This document shows, piece after piece, positions 7,946 to 15,244 of a DNA stretch of 64,000 bases. Under the pieces are notes generated by a model, which was given only the letters and a program-made list of their open reading frames with translations, was not told the origin of the DNA and made no database searches. Source of the stretch: Neorhizobium populisoli (GTDB lineage: Bacteria > Pseudomonadota > Alphaproteobacteria > Rhizobiales > Rhizobiaceae); NCBI RefSeq assembly GCF_019430945.1, contig NZ_JAHYCB010000020.1, forward strand, positions 1 to 64,000, in the 5' to 3' direction. The first letter of the stretch is position 1; each line of letters starts with the position of its first letter. A program made the translations under genes and the position numbers.

Positions 7946-8788
7946 ATGCGCATCGGCGTCCATCCGAACAACTTACATCTGAGGCTCGCCAGACTTTGGC
8001 CGGGGAGCTTTGCGGGCTTCGATCGGGAGTTCGTCCCTTACAGCGAAGGGCGCGATACGGCCTCGCTCCTGGAAAGCGGCCAGATCCATTTCGGCGGAAC
8101 CGGGTCGACGCCACCGATCGAGGCCGATGCCAGAGGGCTCGGCGTCCGGTACATTGCTGCATCTGCGCCGCGCCCTGCCAACGGCGCAATCTTCGTGCGG
8201 GCGGACAGTGATATCAGGACGGTCGCAGATCTTGCCGGAAAGCGTATCTCTCTGGTCGATGGCTCGTTTCACACATATCTGCTGGCCAAAAGCCTGGAAG
8301 GTGAAGGGTTCGGTCTGCCCGATGTCACGAGGGTCGAAAGCGGCGATCTGGATTCCCTGAAGGAGCTGCTGGAGAAGCGGGTCGATGGCTGGGTCGCCAT
8401 GTCGCCGCGTCTGGAAAGGGTCATCGACCGCAAAGATCTTCGCCTGATCACGCGTTGCGGGTCCACCATTCCGAACCGCTCGTTGTTTTGGACGCTGGAA
8501 CGGCACGAGTTCACGGTAGAGGCGATAAGTACCATCGTCAGCGAACTCGATCGCATCGGCAGGGAAGTGACGGGGGACATACGCCGGGCTGCGGAATTGT
8601 TGGCTGCCGAAGATGGCAGCGAAGGCGATGCCGCCGCATGGGAACGTGTGCTCCGCTCGCGGGATTTCTCGGTGCTTCCGGCCGACGATGCCATCCTTGC
8701 CGAACAACAGGCGGAGGCCGACACGCTTCATCGCCACGGCCATTTTTCCGGTCCGGTCGCCTTGAAGCGCCCGGCTGAGCTTGCATGA
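7946..8788 (+). CDS. SsuA/NMT1-fold protein without signal peptide (organosulfur-linked)
   Basis: The 280-residue protein has the type-2 periplasmic-binding fold of aliphatic-sulfonate and nitrate/taurine binding proteins (HFGGTGSTPPIEADARG, FVRADSDIRTVADLAGKRISLVDGSFHTYLLA). It lacks any signal peptide and begins directly at strand 1 (MRIGVHPNNLHLRL), so it should be cytoplasmic. Three start codons stand in a row (GTG 7940, ATG 7943, ATG 7946). AGGAG at 7936-7940 favours 7946. A cytoplasmic SsuA-fold enzyme is known in DszB desulfinase, and an enzyme role is possible here, although the DszB catalytic Cys is not evident. The next gene, an SsuD-like monooxygenase, follows within ten bases. Confidence 0.75.
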   Translation: MRIGVHPNNLHLRLARLWPGSFAGFDREFVPYSEGRDTASLLESGQIHFGGTGSTPPIEADARGLGVRYIAASAPRPANGAIFVRADSDIRTVADLAGKRISLVDGSFHTYLLAKSLEGEGFGLPDVTRVESGDLDSLKELLEKRVDGWVAMSPRLERVIDRKDLRLITRCGSTIPNRSLFWTLERHEFTVEAISTIVSELDRIGREVTGDIRRAAELLAAEDGSEGDAAAWERVLRSRDFSVLPADDAILAEQQAEADTLHRHGHFSGPVALKRPAELA

Positions 8789-8798
8789 GGTGCCACCT

Positions 8799-9929
8799 AT
8801 GAATGTCCTGTGGTATATGTGCGCTCCCGATGGAGCCTATCCCTGGCAACCGGAAGGCTCCCGCAAGGTCGATCTCGGCTACTACAAGCAGCTTGCCCAG
8901 GCCTATGACCATCTGGGCTATACCGGCGCGCTGTTTGCGACCGGCGCCCATGACGTCTGGGTTCTGGCGAGTGCTCTGCTTTCTTGCACGGAGCGGATGA
9001 AGTTTCTCGTTGCCATTCATCCCGGTCTCGTCGCGCCGACCTTGCTTGCCAAGATGGCCGCAACGCTGCAGGAGTTTTCCCGGGGAAGGCTGCTGATCAA
9101 CGTCGTGGCCGGCGATGCCAAAATGCTCGGCGCCTACGGCATGACCATGCCGCATGACGAACGCTACGACATGGCGGATGAATATCTGCAGATCTGGCAT
9201 CGTTTGTTTGCCGGAGAGAGCGTCTCCCACCAGGGCAAATACTTCCAAACGGATGGCGCAAAGCTGGCGCTGCCGGTCGGCGAAACAATCGCCCCACCGC
9301 CGCTCTGGTTCGGGGGTTCTTCCGACAAGGCGCTCGATGTGGCGGCCAAGCATGTGGATACCTACCTCTCCTGGGGCGAAACGCCCGAGCAGATCAAGGA
9401 CAAGGTCGATGCCGTGAAGGCCAGGGCAGACCGCTACGGCCGCAAGCTGGATTACGGCATCCGTCTTTACGTGATCGTGCGCGACACCGATGCAAAGGCA
9501 TGGGAAGCGGCTTCCGAACTTTACGATCGTATGGACGAAGCGGCGATCGCCGCTAATCAGCGCTTCGTCGGTAGAAGTGATTCCGTCGGCCAACAGCGCA
9601 TGACGGCGATGCATGGTGGCTTAAAGCCTGCGGACCTGATGGACCTCGAAGTCGCTCCCAACCTCTGGGCAGGCATTGGCCTTGTACGGCCAGGACCTGG
9701 CACAGCGATCGTGGGGTCGCCGGATACGGTGATCCGCACCCTGGAGGCCTATCGCGCGGCCGGTGTCGAGACGTTTATCCTTTCCGGCATGCCGCTGCTT
9801 GAAGAAGCCTATCGTTTCGGCGAGAAGGTTCTGCCTCGGCTGGATGTGTCGAGGGAGGTGTCGCAAGCGCGTCATTTCACATGGTCGACGCTGTTCGACC
9901 GCGACCTGTCGACGGTCAAGAGCGCTTAA
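8799..9929 (+). CDS. SsuD-like FMNH2-dependent alkanesulfonate monooxygenase
   Basis: The 376-residue luciferase-like (LLM) flavoenzyme closely resembles alkanesulfonate monooxygenases (INVVAGDAKMLGAYGM, ERYDMADEYLQIWHRL, PPPLWFGGSSDKALDVAAKHVDTYLSWGE, and a C-terminal GSPDTVIRTLEAYRAAGVETFILSGMPLLEEA split over two segments). SsuD splits sulfonates into an aldehyde and sulfite using reduced FMN from a separate reductase, which is not in this operon. The start at 8799 is chosen because GAGG lies upstream. The frame is open six codons further back but overlaps the preceding stop. It lies 11 bases before the TRAP permease gene, so the substrate is probably imported by that transporter. Confidence 0.88.
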   Translation: MNVLWYMCAPDGAYPWQPEGSRKVDLGYYKQLAQAYDHLGYTGALFATGAHDVWVLASALLSCTERMKFLVAIHPGLVAPTLLAKMAATLQEFSRGRLLINVVAGDAKMLGAYGMTMPHDERYDMADEYLQIWHRLFAGESVSHQGKYFQTDGAKLALPVGETIAPPPLWFGGSSDKALDVAAKHVDTYLSWGETPEQIKDKVDAVKARADRYGRKLDYGIRLYVIVRDTDAKAWEAASELYDRMDEAAIAANQRFVGRSDSVGQQRMTAMHGGLKPADLMDLEVAPNLWAGIGLVRPGPGTAIVGSPDTVIRTLEAYRAAGVETFILSGMPLLEEAYRFGEKVLPRLDVSREVSQARHFTWSTLFDRDLSTVKSA

Positions 9930-9940
9930 GGGGCAAGGAT

Positions 9941-11794
9941 ATGAGCGGAGAGGCAATTGACTTGGCAACCGGCCAGTCTCCTTTTGCCGATGGCGCAATT
10001 GCGCCATCGTCGGGCTTGGTAGGGCGGCTGCTGAAGCTGATCGAGGATGTGCTCGGGGCTCTTTCCGCGCTCATCCTCGCAGTGCTTCTTGCAGTCGTGC
10101 TGGTCAGCGTGGTGCTGCGCTACTTCTTCTCCACTGGCTTCATTGGCGCGGAAGACCTCGGTATCTGGATGCATGTGGCGCTCATAGCGCTCGGCGCTCC
10201 GCTCAGCCTCAACAGTGCTCTTGCCATGCGGCTCGACGTCTTTGTCCGCCTGCTGCCGGATCGTTTGACGCCGGTTACCCAGGTACTGGGAGACATATTC
10301 ACCGTGCTGGCCGCCCTCATTCTGCTCTTCGGCGGCAGCGAGATCATGAGAATGCTTGGCGGTATCTCGCCCACTCTGGGCATCCCCGAATGGATCCGTT
10401 TTGGCTTCCTGGGGGCAGGCGGCGGCCTCGTCCTTCTCGTGCTTTTCCTGCGGCGCATCACCGAAGGCCGGATCGCCGGGGTGGCGGTTTCCATCTTAGT
10501 CGGCGCGGCGCTTTATTTCGGCGTGCCTGAAGTCGGCATCGATACGGATCTCCCCCCGAGCCTTTTCCTGGCGCTTACGGCTGCGCTCGGCCTGGTGCTG
10601 GCCGCGCCGCTGGCGCATGCCTTCCTGGCTGCAGCCTATGTGGCGATCGCTTTCGGCAGCAGCCTGCCGGAGCCTGCGATCGTATCGACGACGGTGACCG
10701 GCATGTCGAAGTTTCTGCTTCTCGCCATTCCCTTCTTTCTTCTGGTCGGCGGATTGCTGACCGCCTCTGGCGTCGCCAACCAACTCGTGCGTTTCGCCGC
10801 GTCCATGGTCGGGCATCGCAGGGCAGGGCTGGCGCAGACGACGCTGCTTACCAGCGTGCTGTTTTCCGGCGCTTCCGGCTCTTCCGTCGCCAATGCCGCC
10901 TTCGGCGCCTCGACTTTCCAGCCGGAACTCGTCAAACACGGCTATCCTCCGGCGCAGGCGGGCGCGATCATTGCGGCAACCTCCGTCCTGGACAATGTCA
11001 TTCCGCCTTCCATCGCTTTCCTGATCCTCGCAGCTGCAACCAATCTTTCCGTCGGTTCGCTGCTCGTCGGCGGCTTCTTCGCCGGAGGGCTGATGGCAAT
11101 CTGCCTTGCTGTCGCCATCCACCTGACGGTTCGCGAGCAGGTGACGCAGCCTCGTGCCACCGGGACGGAACGGTGGAAAGCTGCGGTTTCCGCCATTCCG
11201 GCTTTCGGCCTTGGCGTCATCGTCGTCATCGGCATTCGCGTCGGCATCGTCACCACCACAGAGGCGGCAGCGCTTGCGGCGCTCTATACGTTCGGTCTCG
11301 CGGTCTGGTCCAGGCTCGGCTTCAGTTCGATCTTCCTCGCCTTCCGGCAGGCTGCCACGGAAGCGGCGGCAATCGGGCTCCTGATTGGTACAGCCGGCCC
11401 TTTCGCCTTCCTGCTGGCGGTCGATGATGTCTCCGGTCTCGTTACGAATTTCGTGACGCTGCTTGGCGGCAGTGCTCTTGCCGTCATCGTCCTGTCGAAC
11501 GTCATCCTGCTTCTCGTCGGGCTGGTGCTCGATATCGGTGCGGCGATCCTGCTGTTTGGCCCGATCCTTCTGCCGGCCGCCGTCGCTGCGGGCATCGACC
11601 CGATCCACTTCGGGGTCATCCTGGTGGTCAACCTGATGATCCATGGCCTGACGCCGCCGCTCGGCATGCTGATCTTCGTCGTCAGCGGCGTCACGCGTAT
11701 TCCGGCCACGGCCCTTTTCCGCGCCGTCGTGCCCTACCTCGTCGCTCTCCTCGTATCCCTGGCGATCCTGTGCGCCTGGGCCATCATCTTCTAA
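9941..11794 (+). CDS. TRAP transporter permease, fused small (DctQ) and large (DctM) subunits
   Basis: This is a 617-residue integral membrane protein. Residues ~20-175 form a four-helix DctQ-type small subunit (LIEDVLGALSALILAVLLAV, VVLRYFFSTGFIGAEDLGIW). Residues ~190-617 form the DctM-type large subunit with many hydrophobic segments, including the conserved ASSVLDNVIPPS-like loop (AATSVLDNVIPPSI) and LMIHGLTPPLGMLIF. TRAP systems use an ion gradient and a binding protein to import organic acids; here the neighbours point to a sulfonate or sulfonated acid. The start at 9941 follows GGGGCAAGGAT. The binding protein gene follows at 11820. Confidence 0.92.
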   Translation: MSGEAIDLATGQSPFADGAIAPSSGLVGRLLKLIEDVLGALSALILAVLLAVVLVSVVLRYFFSTGFIGAEDLGIWMHVALIALGAPLSLNSALAMRLDVFVRLLPDRLTPVTQVLGDIFTVLAALILLFGGSEIMRMLGGISPTLGIPEWIRFGFLGAGGGLVLLVLFLRRITEGRIAGVAVSILVGAALYFGVPEVGIDTDLPPSLFLALTAALGLVLAAPLAHAFLAAAYVAIAFGSSLPEPAIVSTTVTGMSKFLLLAIPFFLLVGGLLTASGVANQLVRFAASMVGHRRAGLAQTTLLTSVLFSGASGSSVANAAFGASTFQPELVKHGYPPAQAGAIIAATSVLDNVIPPSIAFLILAAATNLSVGSLLVGGFFAGGLMAICLAVAIHLTVREQVTQPRATGTERWKAAVSAIPAFGLGVIVVIGIRVGIVTTTEAAALAALYTFGLAVWSRLGFSSIFLAFRQAATEAAAIGLLIGTAGPFAFLLAVDDVSGLVTNFVTLLGGSALAVIVLSNVILLLVGLVLDIGAAILLFGPILLPAAVAAGIDPIHFGVILVVNLMIHGLTPPLGMLIFVVSGVTRIPATALFRAVVPYLVALLVSLAILCAWAIIF

Positions 11795-11819
11795 CGTTTA
11801 TGTTTTGGGGACATCAGCC

Positions 11820-12818
11820 ATGACCGATCTCAACCGTCGCAGCCTTCTGAAGACTGCCGCCGCTACCGGCCTTGCACTTGCCACGCCGGGCTTCATCCGC
11901 ACCGCATCTGCCCGCACCACCACGATCACCATCGCTTCGCTTCTTGGCGACGACAAGCCGGAAACAAAGGTCTGGGTGAAGATCAGCGAACTGGTAGAAG
12001 CCAAGCTGCCGGGACAGTTCAAGTTCAACATCGTCAGGAACGGCGCGCTGGGCGGCGAGAAGGAAGTGGCCGAAGGCACACGGCTCGGCTCCATCCATGC
12101 CAGTCTTTCGACCGTCTCGTCGCTCTCCGGCTGGGTGCCGGAACTGCAGATCCTCGACCTGCCGTTCCTGTTCCGCGATGCCGCGCATGTCCGCAAAACG
12201 GTCGACGGCAATGTCGGCGCCGACCTGAAGCAGAGGCTCGCGGCCCAGAATTTCGTGATCGGCGATTTCATCAATTACGGCGCGCGTCATCTTCTTACCA
12301 AGGAGGCGGTTACGCGTCCGGAACAGTTGAAGGGCAAGAAGATCCGCGTCATCCAGAGCCCGCTGCATACCAAGCTGTGGAGCGCCTTCGGCACGACGCC
12401 GGTGGGTATTCCGATCACGGAGACATACAACGCGCTCTCCACCGGTGTCGCCGACGCGATGGATCTCACGAAGTCTGCCTATGCCGGCTTCAAGCTGTAT
12501 GAGGTCGTGCCCTACATGACCGAGACCGGCCACATCTGGGCCTCGGGCGTTATCTTCTACGCGAGCGGCTTCTGGAAGCAGCTTAACGACGAGCAGAAGG
12601 CGGTTTTCCAGGATGCCTCTCGCCAGGGTGCTGCTTATTTTAATCAGCTAATCGTCGAAGACGAGACGAAGTCGGTCGAACAATCCTTGAAGAACGGTGG
12701 AAAGCTTCTGAAGCCGGAGGCCTTTGATGAATGGCAGAAAGGCGCCCAAGGTGTCTGGCAGGATTTTGCCGGCGTGGTCGGCGGCATCGATCGAATCAAG
12801 GCGATACAGGCGGCGTAG
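11820..12818 (+). CDS. TRAP transporter substrate-binding protein (DctP family)
   Basis: The 332-residue periplasmic protein has a twin-arginine type signal (NRRSLLKTAAATGLALATP, cleavage near ASA-R at ~33). The DctP fold shows SLSTVSSLSGWVPELQILDLPFLFRD and GKKIRVIQSPLHTKLWSAFGTTPVGI, with a conserved Arg in KIRVIQ that normally binds a carboxylate in TRAP proteins. It delivers substrate to the fused permease encoded 25 bases upstream. The ATG at 11820 is preferred to the in-frame start at 11805, which gives an unlikely N-terminus. A strong GC-rich hairpin follows at 12892-12921. Confidence 0.9.
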   Translation: MTDLNRRSLLKTAAATGLALATPGFIRTASARTTTITIASLLGDDKPETKVWVKISELVEAKLPGQFKFNIVRNGALGGEKEVAEGTRLGSIHASLSTVSSLSGWVPELQILDLPFLFRDAAHVRKTVDGNVGADLKQRLAAQNFVIGDFINYGARHLLTKEAVTRPEQLKGKKIRVIQSPLHTKLWSAFGTTPVGIPITETYNALSTGVADAMDLTKSAYAGFKLYEVVPYMTETGHIWASGVIFYASGFWKQLNDEQKAVFQDASRQGAAYFNQLIVEDETKSVEQSLKNGGKLLKPEAFDEWQKGAQGVWQDFAGVVGGIDRIKAIQAA

Positions 12819-13130
12819 GTTTGGTGCGGCCATCCGCCACCCTATTCCGACAAGTTCTAGGTCGGCGTTAGAACAGGGTTTAACGGACCAGTCCGCCGCG
12901 GCCTGCGAAGGCCGCGGCGGATCGGAGCCTCTTAGTCGTCGCGCGCTTTCGATAGACGTTCCTCAAAGCGGACCATGGCAATAGTGTCGCTCGTAAGGAC
13001 TGCAAATATCGCACCAAAATCATCGAGAGAAATGTTGGCGTGATATGTCCGCTATCTGTCCACAATCGGCATTATCGACTATGGAAAAAGCGATAAACTT
13101 ATCTTCATCCTCACAATGGAGATACCAGAA
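12819..13130. other. 312-base intergenic region after the TRAP operon
   Basis: This stretch holds an imperfect inverted repeat just after the stop (GGTGCGG...CCGCCACC, from ~12825), the strong hairpin annotated at 12892-12921, and then a more A/T-rich segment that should contain the promoter of the cysteine hydrolase gene. No gene is supported here. Confidence 0.4.
12892..12921 (+). terminator. Strong GC hairpin downstream of the TRAP operon
   Basis: A perfect 12-base-pair stem (TCCGCCGCGGCC with its complement) closes a six-base TGCGAA loop. No T tract follows on the plus strand. It may therefore stabilise a 3' end or terminate inefficiently rather than act as a canonical intrinsic terminator. 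Confidence 0.5.
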
Positions 13131-13694
13131 ATGTCCGCAGATACAGCGCTTCTCGTCATCGACGCCCAGGAGTCATTTCGCCATCGTCCCTACTTTCGCG
13201 AGGAAGGCGTGGCGCTTTATCTCGATCCCCAGCAAGCTCTGATCGACGGCGCAAAGGCGGCTGGCATTCGCGTCGTCCAGATTTTTCACGTCGAGGAGGC
13301 CGGTGCGTTTTCCGAAGCTTCGGGTCTTCTGCGCCCGTTTGCGCCGCTTCGCATCGAAGCCGATGTGGTTTTTCGCAAGCGCCGGCACAGTGCGCTGGTC
13401 GGCAGCGGCTTGGATGTCTGGCTGACGGAAAACGGTATCCGACGCATCATCGTGTCCGGCATTCGCACCGAGCAATGCTGTGAAACAACTACGCGGCACG
13501 CCTCCGATCTTGGTTACGAGGTCGATTATGTCGGGGAGGCGACGCTGACTTTTCCGATGACTGATGTATCGGGCCACGAATGGACTGCCGCGGAAATCCG
13601 TGCCCGCACCGAACTTGTTCTGGCCGGTCGCTTCGCCCGGATTGCCACCGTTGAAGATGCGCTGAGAGGCGCTCCTGCAAAGGTAGCGGCATGA
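13131..13694 (+). CDS. Isochorismatase-family cysteine hydrolase
   Basis: The 187-residue protein has the full isochorismatase-fold catalytic set: Asp11 in LLVIDAQESF, a Lys in VFRKRRHSAL, and the nucleophile region GIRTEQCCETTTRHASDLGY. Such enzymes hydrolyse amides (nicotinamide, carbamoyl groups, maleamate-type) or vinyl ethers; the substrate is not predictable. ATG 13131 is chosen because GGAG lies just upstream, rather than the ATG at 13116, which overlaps that ribosome-binding site. The stop overlaps the start of the GlxA-type regulator by four bases, so the regulator probably responds to the hydrolase substrate. Confidence 0.88.
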   Translation: MSADTALLVIDAQESFRHRPYFREEGVALYLDPQQALIDGAKAAGIRVVQIFHVEEAGAFSEASGLLRPFAPLRIEADVVFRKRRHSALVGSGLDVWLTENGIRRIIVSGIRTEQCCETTTRHASDLGYEVDYVGEATLTFPMTDVSGHEWTAAEIRARTELVLAGRFARIATVEDALRGAPAKVAA

Positions 13695-14686
13695 TGGAGG
13701 ATACGCGGCGGCTCCATGTTCCGGTCTATGTGGTCGTGCCGCCGCGAACCCTTCTGCTCGACATCGCCGGCCCGATGGAAGTGTTGCGCCGGGCCAATCT
13801 GGAACAGGACGCGGTACAGTTCTCGGCCACATATATCGGGCCATCTGCCGATATCCTGAGTTCGACGGGGCTTGGCTTGACAGGTATCAAACCCCTTCCG
13901 GCCGCGCTTCCGGACAAGGCTCTTGTCCTGGTATCCGGTGCGGTGGATGTGCCTCTGGGTGAAAGCGTCGATACCCGCAACGGCGATGCCGCAATGGAGG
14001 ATGAAATTGTCGAATGGTTGAGGCGGGCGATTCGGCCGGGTATTCGCCTCGCGACGATCTGCTCCGGGGCGTTGCTTGCCGCGCGGGCGGGTTTGCTCGA
14101 GGGCTATGACTGCACGACCCACCACAGCCTGCTCGCCGACCTGACCCGGCTTGCCCCAACAGCGCGGGTGCGGGAGAACCGGCTTTATGTGGAGGACGAT
14201 GAACGACTGACGAGTGCAGGCGTCACTGCGGGCATTGACTTGATGCTTGCCGTTATCGCACGGGACATTAGCCATGCCGTCGCTCTTGCCGTAGCACGCA
14301 ATCTCGTCATCTATCTGCGTCGTGCCGGTGCCGACCCGCAGCTTTCCCCCTGGCTTGAAGGGCGAAACCATATTCACCCCGCCATTCATCGCGCGCAGGA
14401 TGCAGTCGGATCGGATCCATCGTACAACTGGTCGGTGGAAACGCTGGCGCAGGTTGCCGCGACCAGCCCTCGCAATCTCTCGAGACTGTTCAACGAGCAT
14501 GCCGGCATGAGCGTGATCGACTATGTCAACCGCATGCGCATTGCGCTTGCCAAGGAGCTTGTGATCGGCTCCCGCCTCGATATGGAAAGTGTTGCCGAGC
14601 GGGCCGGTTTTTCGTCTGCGAGACAGTTTCGAAGAGCGTGGCGGAGATTGCACGAGACATCTCCCATACGCTCGCGGGTTTTCTAA
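13691..14686 (+). CDS. GlxA-type transcriptional regulator (DJ-1/PfpI domain plus AraC HTH)
   Basis: The 331-residue regulator joins an N-terminal DJ-1/PfpI-like amidase-fold domain (~10-190, with LLDIAGPMEVLRRAN and the elbow ICSGALLAARAGLL) to a C-terminal AraC helix-turn-helix (~225-330, SVETLAQVAATSPRNLSRLFNEH and SARQFRRAWRR). GlxA-type proteins sense small nitrogenous metabolites; many sit beside a cysteine hydrolase, as here. It is translationally coupled to that gene through an ATGA overlap. Its 3' end faces the truncated methionyl-tRNA synthetase-like gene on the other strand, and the last residues may have been affected by that rearrangement. Confidence 0.88.
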   Translation: MMEDTRRLHVPVYVVVPPRTLLLDIAGPMEVLRRANLEQDAVQFSATYIGPSADILSSTGLGLTGIKPLPAALPDKALVLVSGAVDVPLGESVDTRNGDAAMEDEIVEWLRRAIRPGIRLATICSGALLAARAGLLEGYDCTTHHSLLADLTRLAPTARVRENRLYVEDDERLTSAGVTAGIDLMLAVIARDISHAVALAVARNLVIYLRRAGADPQLSPWLEGRNHIHPAIHRAQDAVGSDPSYNWSVETLAQVAATSPRNLSRLFNEHAGMSVIDYVNRMRIALAKELVIGSRLDMESVAERAGFSSARQFRRAWRRLHETSPIRSRVF

Positions 14687-14798
14687 GCTTGAAACAGATG
14701 GTTGGTTTGCTTCGAAAGCTCCTGCCTGATCTGTCAAAAGGGCCTCTGGTAACGGTGGATATCCCACTCCGCTGTGGAGCGTGGAACGACCGAGCGGC

Positions 14799-14942
14799 GT
14801 CAGTCCCGCACTGGAACCGGACGTTGCGGCCGAGGAGGTGGAAGTGGCGCGCATACGCGTCTGCCTGGACGAGTTCGAGCGCGAATCCGACATGCGGCGG
14901 AGCGTTCACGTAAGGGATCGAGGTCGTGATGTATGTGTTCAT
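14799..14942 (-). pseudogene. Truncated methionyl-tRNA synthetase-like gene (N-terminal stub)
   Basis: From the ATG at 14942 the minus strand encodes about 48 residues that read as the start of a class I methionyl-tRNA synthetase: MNTYITTSIPYVNAPPHVGF (with the HIGH-type signature PHVGF), then ALELVQADAYARHF and ending FQCGTD. After GTD the similarity stops abruptly, although the frame stays open into the 3' end of the GlxA-type gene. The rest (about 90% of the gene) is missing, so this is a deletion remnant. AGGA precedes the start by about nine bases. Just upstream lies an intact methionine attenuator, so this was probably a regulated second MetRS-like enzyme. Confidence 0.8.
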
Positions 14943-14990
14943 CGGTGTTTCCTTTCGAGGGATTGTTGTTGCCCGCGAGACGGATCGACC

Positions 14991-15017
14991 AATAAAAAGA
15001 CCGCCTCGAGGGCGGTT
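14991..15017 (-). terminator. Attenuator terminator upstream of the MetRS-like stub
   Basis: On the minus strand, ACCGCC and GGCGGT (15011-15016 and 15000-15005) form a stem around the loop CTCGA. CTTTTTATT follows directly, a classical intrinsic terminator. It lies between a methionine-rich leader peptide and the truncated synthetase gene, which is the position of an attenuator. Confidence 0.8.
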
Positions 15018-15072
15018 GCTGGTGCAAAATGGATGCACGAAACCCGCCACGCTATGAGCGCGGCATCATCAT
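14991..15072 (-). promoter_or_regulatory. Ribosome-mediated methionine transcription attenuator
   Basis: Three mutually exclusive hairpins can be drawn on the minus strand. The pause hairpin pairs 15057-15063 (CCGCGCT) with 15047-15053 (AGCGTGG, one G-U pair), directly after the Met codons at 15064-15072. The antiterminator pairs 15041-15048 (GGCGGGTT, one bulge) with 15011-15017 (AACCGCC), stacked on an inner stem GTGCA/TGCAC (15034-15038 with 15022-15026). The terminator uses 15011-15016 with 15000-15005. A ribosome stalled on Met codons would block the pause stem, free the antiterminator and allow read-through. This is the trp/his/leu attenuation logic applied to methionine. Confidence 0.75.
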
Positions 15073-15102
15073 CACTGTGGTGCTGATCAGGTTTTGGTCC
15101 AT
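15052..15102 (-). CDS. Methionine-rich attenuator leader peptide
   Basis: This 16-residue frame encodes MDQNLISTTVMMMPRS, with three consecutive ATG codons (11-13) and a TAG stop at 15052-15054. AGGAA lies eight bases upstream of the start at 15102. The run of Met codons, the stop position inside the pause hairpin, and the downstream antiterminator/terminator pair identify it as an attenuator leader peptide that senses charged tRNA-Met. The peptide itself needs no function. Confidence 0.78.
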   Translation of the reverse strand: MDQNLISTTVMMMPRS

Positions 15103-15188
15103 GCTTGGTTCCTAACATCCAAGCCTGCATCGAACAAGACCCTTTGCAACCAAAGAGGGAGGGGGGCAATTTTCGACAGCGAGCGGGG

Positions 15189-15235
15189 TTGACGCCTGTC
15201 ACTTAGTGACATATCTATTCTGTCACTAAGTGACA
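15189..15235 (+). promoter_or_regulatory. TetR promoter with two palindromic operators
   Basis: TTGACG (15189-15194) and TATCTA (15212-15217) are separated by 17 bases, a good sigma-70-type promoter for the TetR gene. Two 15-base palindromes flank the -10 box: TGTCACTTAGTGACA (15197-15211) and TGTCACTAAGTGACA (15221-15235). They are exact reverse complements of each other with centres 24 bases apart. This fits autorepression by the adjacent TetR protein, with two dimers on one DNA face. Confidence 0.8.
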
Positions 15236-15244
15236 AGAGGTCGC

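Noticed and set aside
8538..9614. Long minus-strand frame antisense to the SsuD-like gene
   Set aside because: It is the antisense of a well-supported enzyme and has no family resemblance.
10496..11644. 382-residue minus-strand frame antisense to the TRAP permease
   Set aside because: It is extremely Arg/Asp/Gln-rich, as expected for the complement of a hydrophobic membrane protein; it is an artefact.
13526..14893. 455-residue minus-strand frame covering the GlxA-type gene
   Set aside because: It has no recognisable domain and overlaps a well-supported AraC-type regulator.
14526..15050. 174-residue minus-strand frame containing the MetRS-like start, taken as a full gene
   Set aside because: Only residues from 14942 to 14799 resemble MetRS. 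Upstream it covers the attenuator terminator, and downstream it runs antisense into the GlxA-type gene.
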